A DNA stretch of 64,000 nt, from assembly GCF_009208555.1 (NCBI RefSeq), contig NZ_WFLI01000003.1, forward strand, positions 124,001 to 188,000. Reading direction: 5' to 3'. Origin of the DNA: Janthinobacterium violaceinigrum (GTDB lineage Bacteria > Pseudomonadota > Gammaproteobacteria > Burkholderiales > Burkholderiaceae_D). A program made the translations under genes and the position numbers. The notes beneath the pieces are model-generated. The model worked only from the letters and a program-made list of their open reading frames with translations, did not search any database and had not been told where the DNA came from. Positions 45,391 to 52,536 of the stretch are shown here, one piece after another; within the stretch, counting starts at the first letter, position 1; the number at the start of each line of letters is the position of its first letter.

Positions 45391-45404
45391 TATGATGCAT
45401 CATA
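45391..45404. promoter_or_regulatory. Palindromic operator candidate upstream of the GntR gene
   Basis: TATGATGCATCATA is a perfect 14-bp palindrome, 24 nt before the gntR start and in the divergent thioesterase/gntR interval. FadR-subfamily GntR repressors bind short palindromes of this kind, often at their own promoter. Confidence 0.55.
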
Positions 45405-45427
45405 ATTTATCGATTCTCAAGCCACCC

Positions 45428-46159
45428 ATGAACCCATCCCTGGACAGCCTGGTGCACCTCAACCTGGGCAAGTCCGTGTACGCGACGCTGCGCGATGCGC
45501 TGGCGGCCGGACGCTTCCAGCCGAACGACCGGCTGCGCATCCGCGAGCTGGCGCTGCAGCTGGGCACCAGCGTGACCCCCGTGCGCGACGCCATGCTGCA
45601 GCTGGTGCAGGAAGAGGCGCTCGTGCTGCGCTCGCCGCGCGACTTCCGCGTGCCCGTGCTGAGCGTGGCGCGCTACCTGGAAATCCGCGCGCTGCGCCTG
45701 GAACTGGAAGGGCTGGGCGCGTTTGAAGCGGCGCAGCGCATCGACGACGCCACCCTGGCCGACCTGGAGCGCCTGCTGCAGGCGAACGAAGACGCCATCG
45801 CGCGGCACGACCTGGCGGCGGCCCTGCAATGCAACCAGGCGTTTCACCTGGGCCTGGCGCAGGCGGCCGGCATGCCGACCCTGAAGCGCTTCGTCGACCA
45901 CTTGTGGATGCAGACGGCGCCCCTGATCGCCGCCGGCTACGCCAGCTTTTCGCCCGACATGCGGGTGGGCCACCACCATGCCATCCTCGTCGCTCTGCGC
46001 CAGCGCGACGGCGCGGCCGCGCGGCGCGCCATCGAGCAGGACATTCTCGACGGCGGGACGCAGATGCTGGCCTACGTGATGCGCCAGGAGCGCCTGCACG
46101 GCGCGGGTGGCGCGGAACAACATGCAGAACAGGACAAGGAAGAATATGACAAACACTGA
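45428..46159 (+). CDS. GntR family transcriptional regulator (FadR subfamily, FCD domain)
   Basis: A 243-residue regulator. The winged helix covers residues 15-75 (YATLRDALAAGRFQPNDRLR, then ELALQLGTSVTPVRDAMLQL). An all-helical FCD domain follows with metal-binding His residues (FHLGLAQAAG and MRVGHHHAIL). It overlaps the downstream SDR gene by 14 nt, so regulator, SDR and racemase form one operon. Likely represses the operon until an acidic or amino-acid-like effector binds (inference from FadR/VanR family). Confidence 0.88.
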   Translation: MNPSLDSLVHLNLGKSVYATLRDALAAGRFQPNDRLRIRELALQLGTSVTPVRDAMLQLVQEEALVLRSPRDFRVPVLSVARYLEIRALRLELEGLGAFEAAQRIDDATLADLERLLQANEDAIARHDLAAALQCNQAFHLGLAQAAGMPTLKRFVDHLWMQTAPLIAAGYASFSPDMRVGHHHAILVALRQRDGAAARRAIEQDILDGGTQMLAYVMRQERLHGAGGAEQHAEQDKEEYDKH

Positions 46160-46901
46160 ACACGCGACCGAATTAAAAACCGCCATCGTCACGGGGGCCA
46201 GCCGCGGCATCGGCCATGCCGTGGCGGAACGCTTCCGCAGCCTGGGCTGGAGGGTCATCACCGTGTCGCGCAGCCCGATTCCGGGCGGCTGCCCGCGCAG
46301 CCAGGAGCACAACACGCATGTGTGCATGGATTTGTCGGACCTGAGCCAGATCGGCCAGATGGTCGATACCCTGCGCCCCATGCTGGGCGACTCCAAACTG
46401 CATGCGCTGGTGAACAATGCGGGCGTGTCGCCGAAGGGGCCGGGCGGTTCGCGCGTCAATTCGCTGACGACGGACATGCAGACCTGGCAGGAAATGTACA
46501 ACACGAATTTCTTTGCGCCGCTGGCGCTGACGCGCGGCTTCGCGCAGGAATTGTCGAACGCGCACGGCTCCGTGGTGAACCTGTGCTCGATCGCCGGCTA
46601 CCGCGTGCACCCGTTCGCCGGTTCCGCCTACGCCAGTTCGAAGGCGGCACTGGCCTCGCTGACGCGCGAAATGGCCAACGACATGGCGCCGCTGAACGTG
46701 CGCGTGAACGCCATCGCGCCGGGCGAAATCGACACGGCCATCCTGTCGCCCGGCACCTCGCACATCGTCGACACGCAAATCCCGCTGCGCCGCCTGGGCA
46801 CGACGGCCGAAGTGGCCGACCTGGTGGAATTCCTGTGCAGCGAGCGCGCCTCGTACATCACGGGCGCGGAAATTCCCATCGATGGCGGCCAGCGCATTTG
46901 A
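46146..46901 (+). CDS. SDR family oxidoreductase
   Basis: A 251-residue classical SDR. TGASRGIG at about residues 16-23, NNAGVSP, the catalytic Ser in LCSIAG and YASSK (YxxxK), then IPIDGGQRI at the C-terminus. AAGGAAGAAT precedes ATG 46146, inside the end of gntR. Together with the racemase it suggests breakdown of a chiral hydroxy or amino acid; substrate unknown. Confidence 0.9.
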   Translation: MTNTEHATELKTAIVTGASRGIGHAVAERFRSLGWRVITVSRSPIPGGCPRSQEHNTHVCMDLSDLSQIGQMVDTLRPMLGDSKLHALVNNAGVSPKGPGGSRVNSLTTDMQTWQEMYNTNFFAPLALTRGFAQELSNAHGSVVNLCSIAGYRVHPFAGSAYASSKAALASLTREMANDMAPLNVRVNAIAPGEIDTAILSPGTSHIVDTQIPLRRLGTTAEVADLVEFLCSERASYITGAEIPIDGGQRI

Positions 46902-46918
46902 TTGAAAAGGAAGATCGC

Positions 46919-47611
46919 ATGACTCGACATATCGGTATCGTCGGCTGCTCGGCCGAAGGTGCGGCCCTGTGCTACCGCACGATTTGCGAAGAGGGCGCGC
47001 ATGCGCTGGGCGCGTATGAACATCCGGAAGTGACGCTGCACACGCCGCCGCTGGCGCGCTATGTGGAGTGCCTGGACGCGGGCGACCTGGCCGGTGTGGC
47101 CGAACTGATGCTGGCGTCGGCGCGCAAGCTGGCCGCCGCCGGCGCCGACTTCCTGATCTGCCCCGACAACACCATCCACCAGGCATTCGAGCTGATGGCG
47201 CCCCGTTCGCCGCTGCCCTGGCTGCATATCGCGGACGTCGTGGCCAGCGAGGCGGCCGCCCGCGCTTACCAACGCGTCGGCCTGACGGGCACGCGCTGGC
47301 TGGTCGACAGCGCCGTGTATCCGGACAGGCTGGCCGCGCGCGGCATCGCCTGCGTGCGGCCCGGCGAGGACGAACGCAGCGAGATCAACCGCATCATCAT
47401 GGAGGAGCTGGTGCCGGGGATCGTCAAACAGGACAGCGTGGCGCGCTTCCAGGCCATCATCGCCGGCCTGCGCGAGCAGGGCTGCGACGCCGTCATCCTC
47501 GGCTGCACGGAAATCCCGCTGATCATCAGCGACGCCAATTCGCCGCTGCCGACTCTCGATTCCACGCGCTTGCTGGCGCGCGCCGCCCTGCGCCAGGCGC
47601 TGGCCGCCTGA
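46919..47611 (+). CDS. Aspartate/glutamate racemase family protein
   Basis: A 230-residue protein of the Asp/Glu/hydantoin racemase superfamily. MTRHIGIVGCSAEGAALCYR, the first catalytic cysteine in LICPDNTIH and the second in LGCTEIPLI are all present, so it should be an active cofactor-independent racemase. AAAGGAAGATCGC precedes the ATG. Third gene of the GntR-SDR operon, convergent with the next gene with no gap. Confidence 0.88.
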   Translation: MTRHIGIVGCSAEGAALCYRTICEEGAHALGAYEHPEVTLHTPPLARYVECLDAGDLAGVAELMLASARKLAAAGADFLICPDNTIHQAFELMAPRSPLPWLHIADVVASEAAARAYQRVGLTGTRWLVDSAVYPDRLAARGIACVRPGEDERSEINRIIMEELVPGIVKQDSVARFQAIIAGLREQGCDAVILGCTEIPLIISDANSPLPTLDSTRLLARAALRQALAA

Positions 47612-48094
47612 TTATTTGTCGAGTTGAGTATCGAGCTGCGCCTGCAGCGCGGCCACCACCAGCGCGTGGTCGTCCGCCTGGGCCAGACCGGACACGGTGA
47701 CCGTGCCGACCAGTCCCACGCCCCGTATCAGCAGGGGAAAGGCGCCGCCATGGCCCGCGTACTCGATGTCGTCGAGGTATTTCACGTCTTCGAAGGTGCT
47801 GCCGCGGCTCTTATACGAAATGCCCATGTAGTAGGAACTGCGGCAAAAGCGCTGCACCGTGTTGTTCTTGCGGCGTATCCAGTCCGCCTGGTCCGCCGTG
47901 GCGCCCGTCATGGCGTGATGGAACAGGACGTGGCCGTTGCGCGTGATGTTGACGGTGACGGCCTTGCCCCGCTTGCGCACTTCCTCGACGATCCACAGGC
48001 CCACGGCCAGCGCCGCGTCGTTGTCGAAGCGTTCGAATTGCAGGGATTCTTCCTGTTGCGCCAGGGTTTGCAGCAAATCGGCGTAATGATCCAT
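47612..48094 (-). CDS. UPF0303/heme-degrading domain-containing protein
   Basis: A 160-residue protein of the UPF0303 (GlcG/HbpS-like fold) family: FDNDAALAVGLWIVEEVRKRG, then FHHAMTGATADQADWIRRK and YAGHGGAFPLLIRGVGLVGT-type C-terminus. HbpS relatives bind haem; UPF0303 members have no settled function. Start at 48094 without a strong site. Single minus-strand gene between two plus-strand units. Confidence 0.82.
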   Translation of the reverse strand: MDHYADLLQTLAQQEESLQFERFDNDAALAVGLWIVEEVRKRGKAVTVNITRNGHVLFHHAMTGATADQADWIRRKNNTVQRFCRSSYYMGISYKSRGSTFEDVKYLDDIEYAGHGGAFPLLIRGVGLVGTVTVSGLAQADDHALVVAALQAQLDTQLDK

Positions 48095-48188
48095 CGTGGC
48101 AGTCGGTGGTAGTGGCTGGAAGCGCTACTGTAGCGCACCCTGGGGCCGGCGCGCGCGCTTTTTCTGCGCGGCGGCTAAAATAGGCGGC

Positions 48189-48851
48189 ATGAACCTGTCC
48201 CTGTTTGCCGATGACGATTACGCCCCGCTGGGGCCGGCGCCGCTGGCGCCCGGCGCGACGGCATCGGTGCTGCTGCGCGGTTTTGCCCTGCCATATCTGG
48301 ACGAGATGCTGCCGGCGCTGGACGCCATCGTGCTGGCGGCGCCCCTGCGCCACATGGCCACGCCGGGCGGCTTGCGCATGTCCGTTGCCATGAGCAATTG
48401 CGGCGCGCTGGGTTGGGTCACGGACGCGCGCGGCTACCGCTATGCGGGCCTCGATCCCGTCAGCGGTCAGCCCTGGCCGCCCATGCCGCCGGTGTTCCTG
48501 CGCCTGGCGCAGGAGGTGGCGCTGGCGGCCGGCTATCCCGGTTTCACGCCCGACGCCTGCCTCGTCAACCGCTACGCGCCCGGTGCGCGCATGGCCCTGC
48601 ACCAGGACCGCGACGAATGCGATTTCACGGCGCCCATCGTGTCCGTCTCGCTGGGCCTGCCCGCCACTTTTCTATTCGGCGGGGCGCAGCGGGCCGACAA
48701 GGCGGCGCGCATCGCGCTGCTGCACGGCGACGTGGTGGCGTGGGGCGGCGCCGACCGCCTGCGCTTCCACGGCGTGGCGCCCCTGAAGGAGGGCGAGCAT
48801 GCGCTGCTGGGCGCGCAGCGCATCAATCTGACGTTTCGCAAGGCTGCCTGA
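48189..48851 (+). CDS. alkB: Alpha-ketoglutarate-dependent DNA/RNA dioxygenase AlkB
   Basis: A 220-residue AlkB. The iron ligands are His138-x-Asp140 (MALHQDRDE) and His194 (RLRFHGV); Arg211 and Arg217 (RINLTFR) bind 2-oxoglutarate; NRYAPGARMALH is the family signature. It repairs 1-methyladenine and 3-methylcytosine by oxidative demethylation. No ada gene or Ada box is visible next to it. Its end overlaps the convergent membrane-protein gene by 29 nt. Confidence 0.93.
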   Translation: MNLSLFADDDYAPLGPAPLAPGATASVLLRGFALPYLDEMLPALDAIVLAAPLRHMATPGGLRMSVAMSNCGALGWVTDARGYRYAGLDPVSGQPWPPMPPVFLRLAQEVALAAGYPGFTPDACLVNRYAPGARMALHQDRDECDFTAPIVSVSLGLPATFLFGGAQRADKAARIALLHGDVVAWGGADRLRFHGVAPLKEGEHALLGAQRINLTFRKAA

Positions 48852-49263
48852 GCTGGCGCCAGGCCGTTCCCCGCTTGAGTAGATAGTGCGCATGCACGTA
48901 GCGCCACGGAATGGCCAGGTAGACCAGCACCACGAACGCACATTCGAACGCCGTTGCCGCGGTGGCGGGATCGAGCTGGCCGTTCAGCCACTGGGGCAGC
49001 GGCACGAGCAGCAGCCAGAGGGTCTTCCACAGCGCTTCCCACAGCAGCACGGGCAGCATCTGCAGCGGATACCGCAGGCCCAGCAGGCATAGCAGCGAGA
49101 ACGCGGCCAGCATGCAGTTCACCGTGCCACGCGCCAGTTCCCACGGCTGGTGCGGCGTGACGATGCCGGGCCACAGTACGCTCCCGAGACCCAGCACGAC
49201 CAGCAGATACATGGCGCGCAGCGCATACAGGCGGGCGGTCGAGACGGTATTCATGGTGGACAT
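48823..49263 (-). CDS. Hypothetical four-helix membrane protein
   Basis: A 146-residue protein with four hydrophobic helices (LRAMYLLVVLGLGSVLWPGI; NCMLAAFSLLCLLGL; MLPVLLWEALWKTLWLLLVPL; FECAFVVLVYLAIPW). I do not recognise a named family; the YPLQMLPVLLWEALWK segment recurs in uncharacterised membrane proteins. GGAGAACGCACC precedes the ATG at 49263. Third gene of the ArsR operon on the minus strand. Confidence 0.8.
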   Translation of the reverse strand: MSTMNTVSTARLYALRAMYLLVVLGLGSVLWPGIVTPHQPWELARGTVNCMLAAFSLLCLLGLRYPLQMLPVLLWEALWKTLWLLLVPLPQWLNGQLDPATAATAFECAFVVLVYLAIPWRYVHAHYLLKRGTAWRQLRQPCETSD

Positions 49264-49302
49264 GGTGCGTTCTCCTGCTTGTGGGGGGATGGCGAAAGGG
49301 GC

Positions 49303-49560
49303 TTACTCGACTTCCTTGAGGATTTTCTCCAGGCCGTCCAGGCGCGCCTGGATCTGCGCCGTGGCAGCGCTCAGCGCGGCCAGCGCCGCTGCCGTTGCCG
49401 CCTGCGAGGCAGCCATGGACCGGGCCAGTTCCTGGTAGGCGCCGTCCTGCGCCAGCCGGGCGCGCGCCTGCACGATGCCGGACGCATATTTGAAGGCGAA
49501 GATGATGACGGCGGCCGTGCAAGGGAAGAAGAAGGCGGCGAAAAAGATGTTTTCAGACAT
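49303..49560 (-). CDS. Small membrane protein with coiled coil
   Basis: An 85-residue protein: one N-terminal transmembrane helix (IFFAAFFFPCTAAVIIFAF) and an Ala/Gln-rich helical tail (residues 35-85) with heptad spacing ending in LDGLEKILKEVE. AGAGGTCATC precedes the ATG. It sits 15 nt downstream of the ArsR-type regulator and 39 nt before the four-helix protein, so the three are one operon. Function unknown. Confidence 0.78.
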   Translation of the reverse strand: MSENIFFAAFFFPCTAAVIIFAFKYASGIVQARARLAQDGAYQELARSMAASQAATAAALAALSAATAQIQARLDGLEKILKEVE

Positions 49561-49575
49561 GATGACCTCTACAGT

Positions 49576-49911
49576 TCAGGATGGATCCGGGTTGGGAGTG
49601 AGCGTAGACGCGGCCGCGGCGATGCTGGCCGGCGTCAGCAGCAATTCGAAGGGACTGGCTTCGAAGTAATTGAGGGCCTTGCCGTCGTGCGACAGCTCCA
49701 GCTGGCTGGTGACCAGGCCCGCGTGTTCCAGCTTTTGCAAGTGCAGATGCAGCAGGGGACGGCTGATGCCCAGGTCGCGCGCCAGCTGGCTGATGTAGTT
49801 GCGCCCGCCGCTGGCCAGCGCCGCGATGATGCGCAGCCGGTGCGGATTGTCGAGCGCCGCCAGCATGGCCAGCAAGCGGTCGCCAGTGGGGGAGGTATGT
49901 GTATCTGTCAT
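49576..49911 (-). CDS. ArsR-type winged-helix transcriptional regulator
   Basis: A 111-residue regulator. LAALDNPHRLRIIAALASGG and YISQLARDLGISRPLLHLHLQKLE form the winged helix-turn-helix. No ArsR-type metal-binding cysteines are present, so the signal is probably not arsenite or cadmium. The inverted repeat at 49906-49937 spans the start codon, which suggests autorepression of the operon with the two small membrane proteins. Confidence 0.82.
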   Translation of the reverse strand: MTDTHTSPTGDRLLAMLAALDNPHRLRIIAALASGGRNYISQLARDLGISRPLLHLHLQKLEHAGLVTSQLELSHDGKALNYFEASPFELLLTPASIAAAASTLTPNPDPS

Positions 49912-49937
49912 GTGTCAACATTATCTGACATGTGACA
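49906..49937. promoter_or_regulatory. Inverted repeat at the ArsR-type regulator start
   Basis: TGTCATGTGTCA and TGACATGTGACA (8-nt spacer) form an interrupted inverted repeat of 12-bp arms that overlaps the start codon at 49911. This is typical of an autoregulatory operator. Confidence 0.6.
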
Positions 49938-50006
49938 GGTCGTCAAGCGAAATTGCGATGCCGGTTTAATGCAAGGCACTTGCAAATGTGGTGATTTTTC
50001 TCCATG

Positions 50007-50027
50007 ATATGCAACTTGTTTGCATAT
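50007..50027. promoter_or_regulatory. Perfect palindrome upstream of folE2
   Basis: ATATGCAA-cttgt-TTGCATAT, ending 12 nt before the folE2 start codon. Perfect 8-bp arms with a 5-nt spacer fit a dimeric repressor. FolE2 genes are often under Zur control, but this sequence is not an exact Zur consensus. Confidence 0.5.
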
Positions 50028-50039
50028 GGAGTGTCCAGC

Positions 50040-50960
50040 ATGAAGCGCGATCCCCTTTCCTTATCCCTGCCCGATGTGGCGGCCGGTCCCCATCTGGGCA
50101 ATCCCTTGCCGCTCGAGTGGGTGGGCATGCAGGGCATCGCCTTGCCGCTGTGGCTGGAAGAGGGCGGGCAGGCCCAGCAAGTGCATGCCTGGGCCGACGT
50201 GCAGGTCGATTTGCCCGACCCGCACATCAGGGGCATCCACATGTCGCGCCTGTATTTGCTGCTCGATGCGTTTGCCGCCGCCCAGCCGCTCGACGCGGGC
50301 GCGCTGGCCGCCGTGCTGCGGCGCATGGTGGACAGCCACGCCGATTGCGGCAGCACGCAGGCGCGCCTGGCGCTGGCTTTTCCCCTGCTGCGGCGCCAGC
50401 CGGCGTTGTTGACGGCAGGGCTGGCCGGCTGGAAATCCTATCCCGTGCGCCTGCAGGCCAGCTGCTCGCCGCAGGGGTTCGCCCTGTCGCTGACGGTGGA
50501 GGTCGGCTATTCGTCGACCTGTCCGTGCTCGGCGGCGCTGGCGCGGCAACTGCTGGCCGACGCCTTTGCGGCGCAGTTCGGCACTGGCCCCATCGACGGC
50601 GCCGCCGCCCGCCAGTGGCTGCAGGAACACGCGAGCCTGGCCACGCCGCACAGCCAGCGCAGCACGGCGACGGTCACCGTGCCATTGACGGAGCAGGCGG
50701 AGCTGGACCTGTTTCCCCTGATCGACCGGGTCGAGGCCGCGCTGGCGACGCCGCTGCAGACGGCCGTGAAACGGGCCGACGAACAGGCGTTCGCGCGCTT
50801 GAATGGTGCTAACCTGATGTACGTGGAAGACGCGGCCCGCCGCGTGCAGGCGGCGCTGGCGCCGCTTGGGCCGCATTATGGGCAGGCGTGTGTTACCGTG
50901 CGGCATATGGAAAGCTTGCATCCGCACGATGCCGTGGCGCAGGCGGGCAAGCTTGCCTGA
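50040..50960 (+). CDS. folE2: GTP cyclohydrolase FolE2 (type IB)
   Basis: A 306-residue protein of the GTP cyclohydrolase IB family: PLEWVGMQGIALPL at the N-terminus, HMSRLYLLLDAF, the SSTCPCSAALARQ metal site (Cys161, Cys163) and PHSQRSTATV. It converts GTP to 7,8-dihydroneopterin triphosphate for folate and queuosine. It can use metals other than zinc and is commonly induced in zinc shortage. GGAG lies 9 nt before ATG 50040. A palindrome overlaps the promoter. Confidence 0.9.
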   Translation: MKRDPLSLSLPDVAAGPHLGNPLPLEWVGMQGIALPLWLEEGGQAQQVHAWADVQVDLPDPHIRGIHMSRLYLLLDAFAAAQPLDAGALAAVLRRMVDSHADCGSTQARLALAFPLLRRQPALLTAGLAGWKSYPVRLQASCSPQGFALSLTVEVGYSSTCPCSAALARQLLADAFAAQFGTGPIDGAAARQWLQEHASLATPHSQRSTATVTVPLTEQAELDLFPLIDRVEAALATPLQTAVKRADEQAFARLNGANLMYVEDAARRVQAALAPLGPHYGQACVTVRHMESLHPHDAVAQAGKLA

Positions 50961-50993
50961 ACTTTTCAGTCAACCAGGGTGGAGGACGACAGC

Positions 50994-51161
50994 ATGCCGG
51001 AGAAAATCGCGCACGAGCCTGACGAAGGCGACGTGGAAGAGGAGCTGGAGCGCGAACGGCGCGAACATGCGCTGATCGACGAGGAAAAGCTGGGAATGGA
51101 CGAGCTGGAAGAGGAGCATTTGAAGCGGGAACGCCCGCCGGGCGGGCCGGCAGGGCGCTAG
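50994..51161 (+). CDS. Small acidic hypothetical protein
   Basis: A 55-residue, highly charged protein (EGDVEEELERERREHALIDE; PPGGPAGR at the end) predicted to be one long helix. GGAGG lies 8 nt before ATG 50994, which supports translation. It follows folE2 by 33 nt and may be co-transcribed. No family recognised. Confidence 0.55.
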   Translation: MPEKIAHEPDEGDVEEELERERREHALIDEEKLGMDELEEEHLKRERPPGGPAGR

Positions 51162-51251
51162 CCTGCGACGGGCGCGTTTCAGCGCTGGCATCGCGCCGCG
51201 CCGCCCGGTACAATTTCGCTTTTTCCTACTCTCCCCCAACCCCGGAGGCCC

Positions 51252-52070
51252 ATGAAATATCGCGCATTCTTCCAGTTCCTCGCCGGCTTGGCGGGCGCCA
51301 CGCTGGCCGCCTCGCATGTCCAGGCTGCCACCATCTGCACCGCTATGGCCGACGCCAAAACGGGCGCCGTCCTGCTGCAAGAGGGTAATTGCATCGACCG
51401 CGTCACTCCCGCATCCACGTTCAAGATCGCGCTCAGCCTGATGGGCTACGACGCGGGCTTCCTCAAGGATGAGCACAAGCCGCTCTTGCCCTACCGCCAG
51501 GGTTATGTGGACTGGGGCGGCGAAGCGTGGCGCCAGGATACGGACCCGTCGCGCTGGATGCAGTATTCCGTCGTCTGGTATTCGCAGCAGATCACGCAGG
51601 CGCTGGGCACCGAGCGTTTCCAGAAGTACACGCGGGCGCTCGGCTACGGCAACGCCGATGTGTCGGGCGACAAGGGCAAGGACAATAGCCTGGAGCGCTC
51701 GTGGATCAGTTCTTCGCTGAAGATATCGCCGCTGGAACAGCTGGGCTTTTTGCGCAAGCTGGTCAATTACCAGCTGCCCGTGACGAAACAGGCGATGCAG
51801 GAAACGCAGCGCCTGACGCGCCTGGCCGATGTGGGCGGCTGGCAAGTGCATGGCAAGACGGGCGCGGCCTTCCCGCGCAAGGCGGACGGCAGCTTTGACG
51901 AAGCGCATGGCTATGGCTGGTTCGTGGGCTGGGCCAGCAAGGGGGAAAAGTCGATCGTCTTCGCGCGCCTGGTGCAGGACGAACAGAAGGGCCAGCAGTC
52001 GGCGGGCTTGCGCACGCGCGACGCCATGCTGAAGGAATTGCCAGCCCTGCTGGAGCAGGCGCAGAAGTGA
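51252..52070 (+). CDS. Class D beta-lactamase (OXA family)
   Basis: A 272-residue protein with a signal peptide (to about residue 25, HVQA). Class D motifs: Ser55-x-x-Lys58 (PASTFK), Ser106-x-Val (YSVVWYS), Tyr132-Gly-Asn (LGYGN) and Lys202-Thr-Gly (HGKTGA). All active-site residues are present, so it should hydrolyse beta-lactams; the spectrum cannot be read from sequence. Core-type base composition and no mobile element nearby suggest a resident chromosomal gene. GGAGG precedes the ATG. Confidence 0.93.
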   Translation: MKYRAFFQFLAGLAGATLAASHVQAATICTAMADAKTGAVLLQEGNCIDRVTPASTFKIALSLMGYDAGFLKDEHKPLLPYRQGYVDWGGEAWRQDTDPSRWMQYSVVWYSQQITQALGTERFQKYTRALGYGNADVSGDKGKDNSLERSWISSSLKISPLEQLGFLRKLVNYQLPVTKQAMQETQRLTRLADVGGWQVHGKTGAAFPRKADGSFDEAHGYGWFVGWASKGEKSIVFARLVQDEQKGQQSAGLRTRDAMLKELPALLEQAQK

Positions 52071-52462
52071 CGCACTCGGTCGTCACGGCCACCTTCATCG
52101 CGACCGAGGGCGACTACCTGGAAGCCGTCATCGACGTGGACGGCCAGCGCCTGCACGTGATGGACGAGTTCGGCGGCGCGCAACTGGCCGTCGGCACGCA
52201 AGTGCGGCTCGCACTGTGGCCGCAAGCCAGCGAGCTGGACGATTGGGACGCGATGTTCAAGGCCAATCCCGGCCGGGAAAAAGGCGTATTGCGCCTCGAT
52301 GGCTGGCGCTACCTGGCGCTGGGCGTCGTGGTCCAGATCGATCCCGTCGTCTGCGACTGCGGCTGGCTGCAAGTGGCCGACCCTTTCCACACGCGCGATG
52401 AACGCTGCGTGGGCGCGTACGTTGGCGTCACGCTGGCCCGCCTGGATGCTTGCCTGCCGTAA
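52067..52462 (+). CDS. Hypothetical protein coupled to the beta-lactamase
   Basis: A 131-residue protein starting with GTG that overlaps the beta-lactamase stop (GTGA). It is beta-rich, with no signal peptide: TATFIATEGDYLEAVIDVDG, LRLDGWRYLALG, and a CDCGW motif with a later cysteine. Overlap means translational coupling, but I do not recognise the family. Confidence 0.72.
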   Translation: MTHSVVTATFIATEGDYLEAVIDVDGQRLHVMDEFGGAQLAVGTQVRLALWPQASELDDWDAMFKANPGREKGVLRLDGWRYLALGVVVQIDPVVCDCGWLQVADPFHTRDERCVGAYVGVTLARLDACLP

Positions 52463-52536
52463 ATTCCAGCCCGCTTTGTTGCCCGCCCTATATACTTGCT
52501 GAAACGGATCATCCGGCATCAGACAAGGTTACAAGC

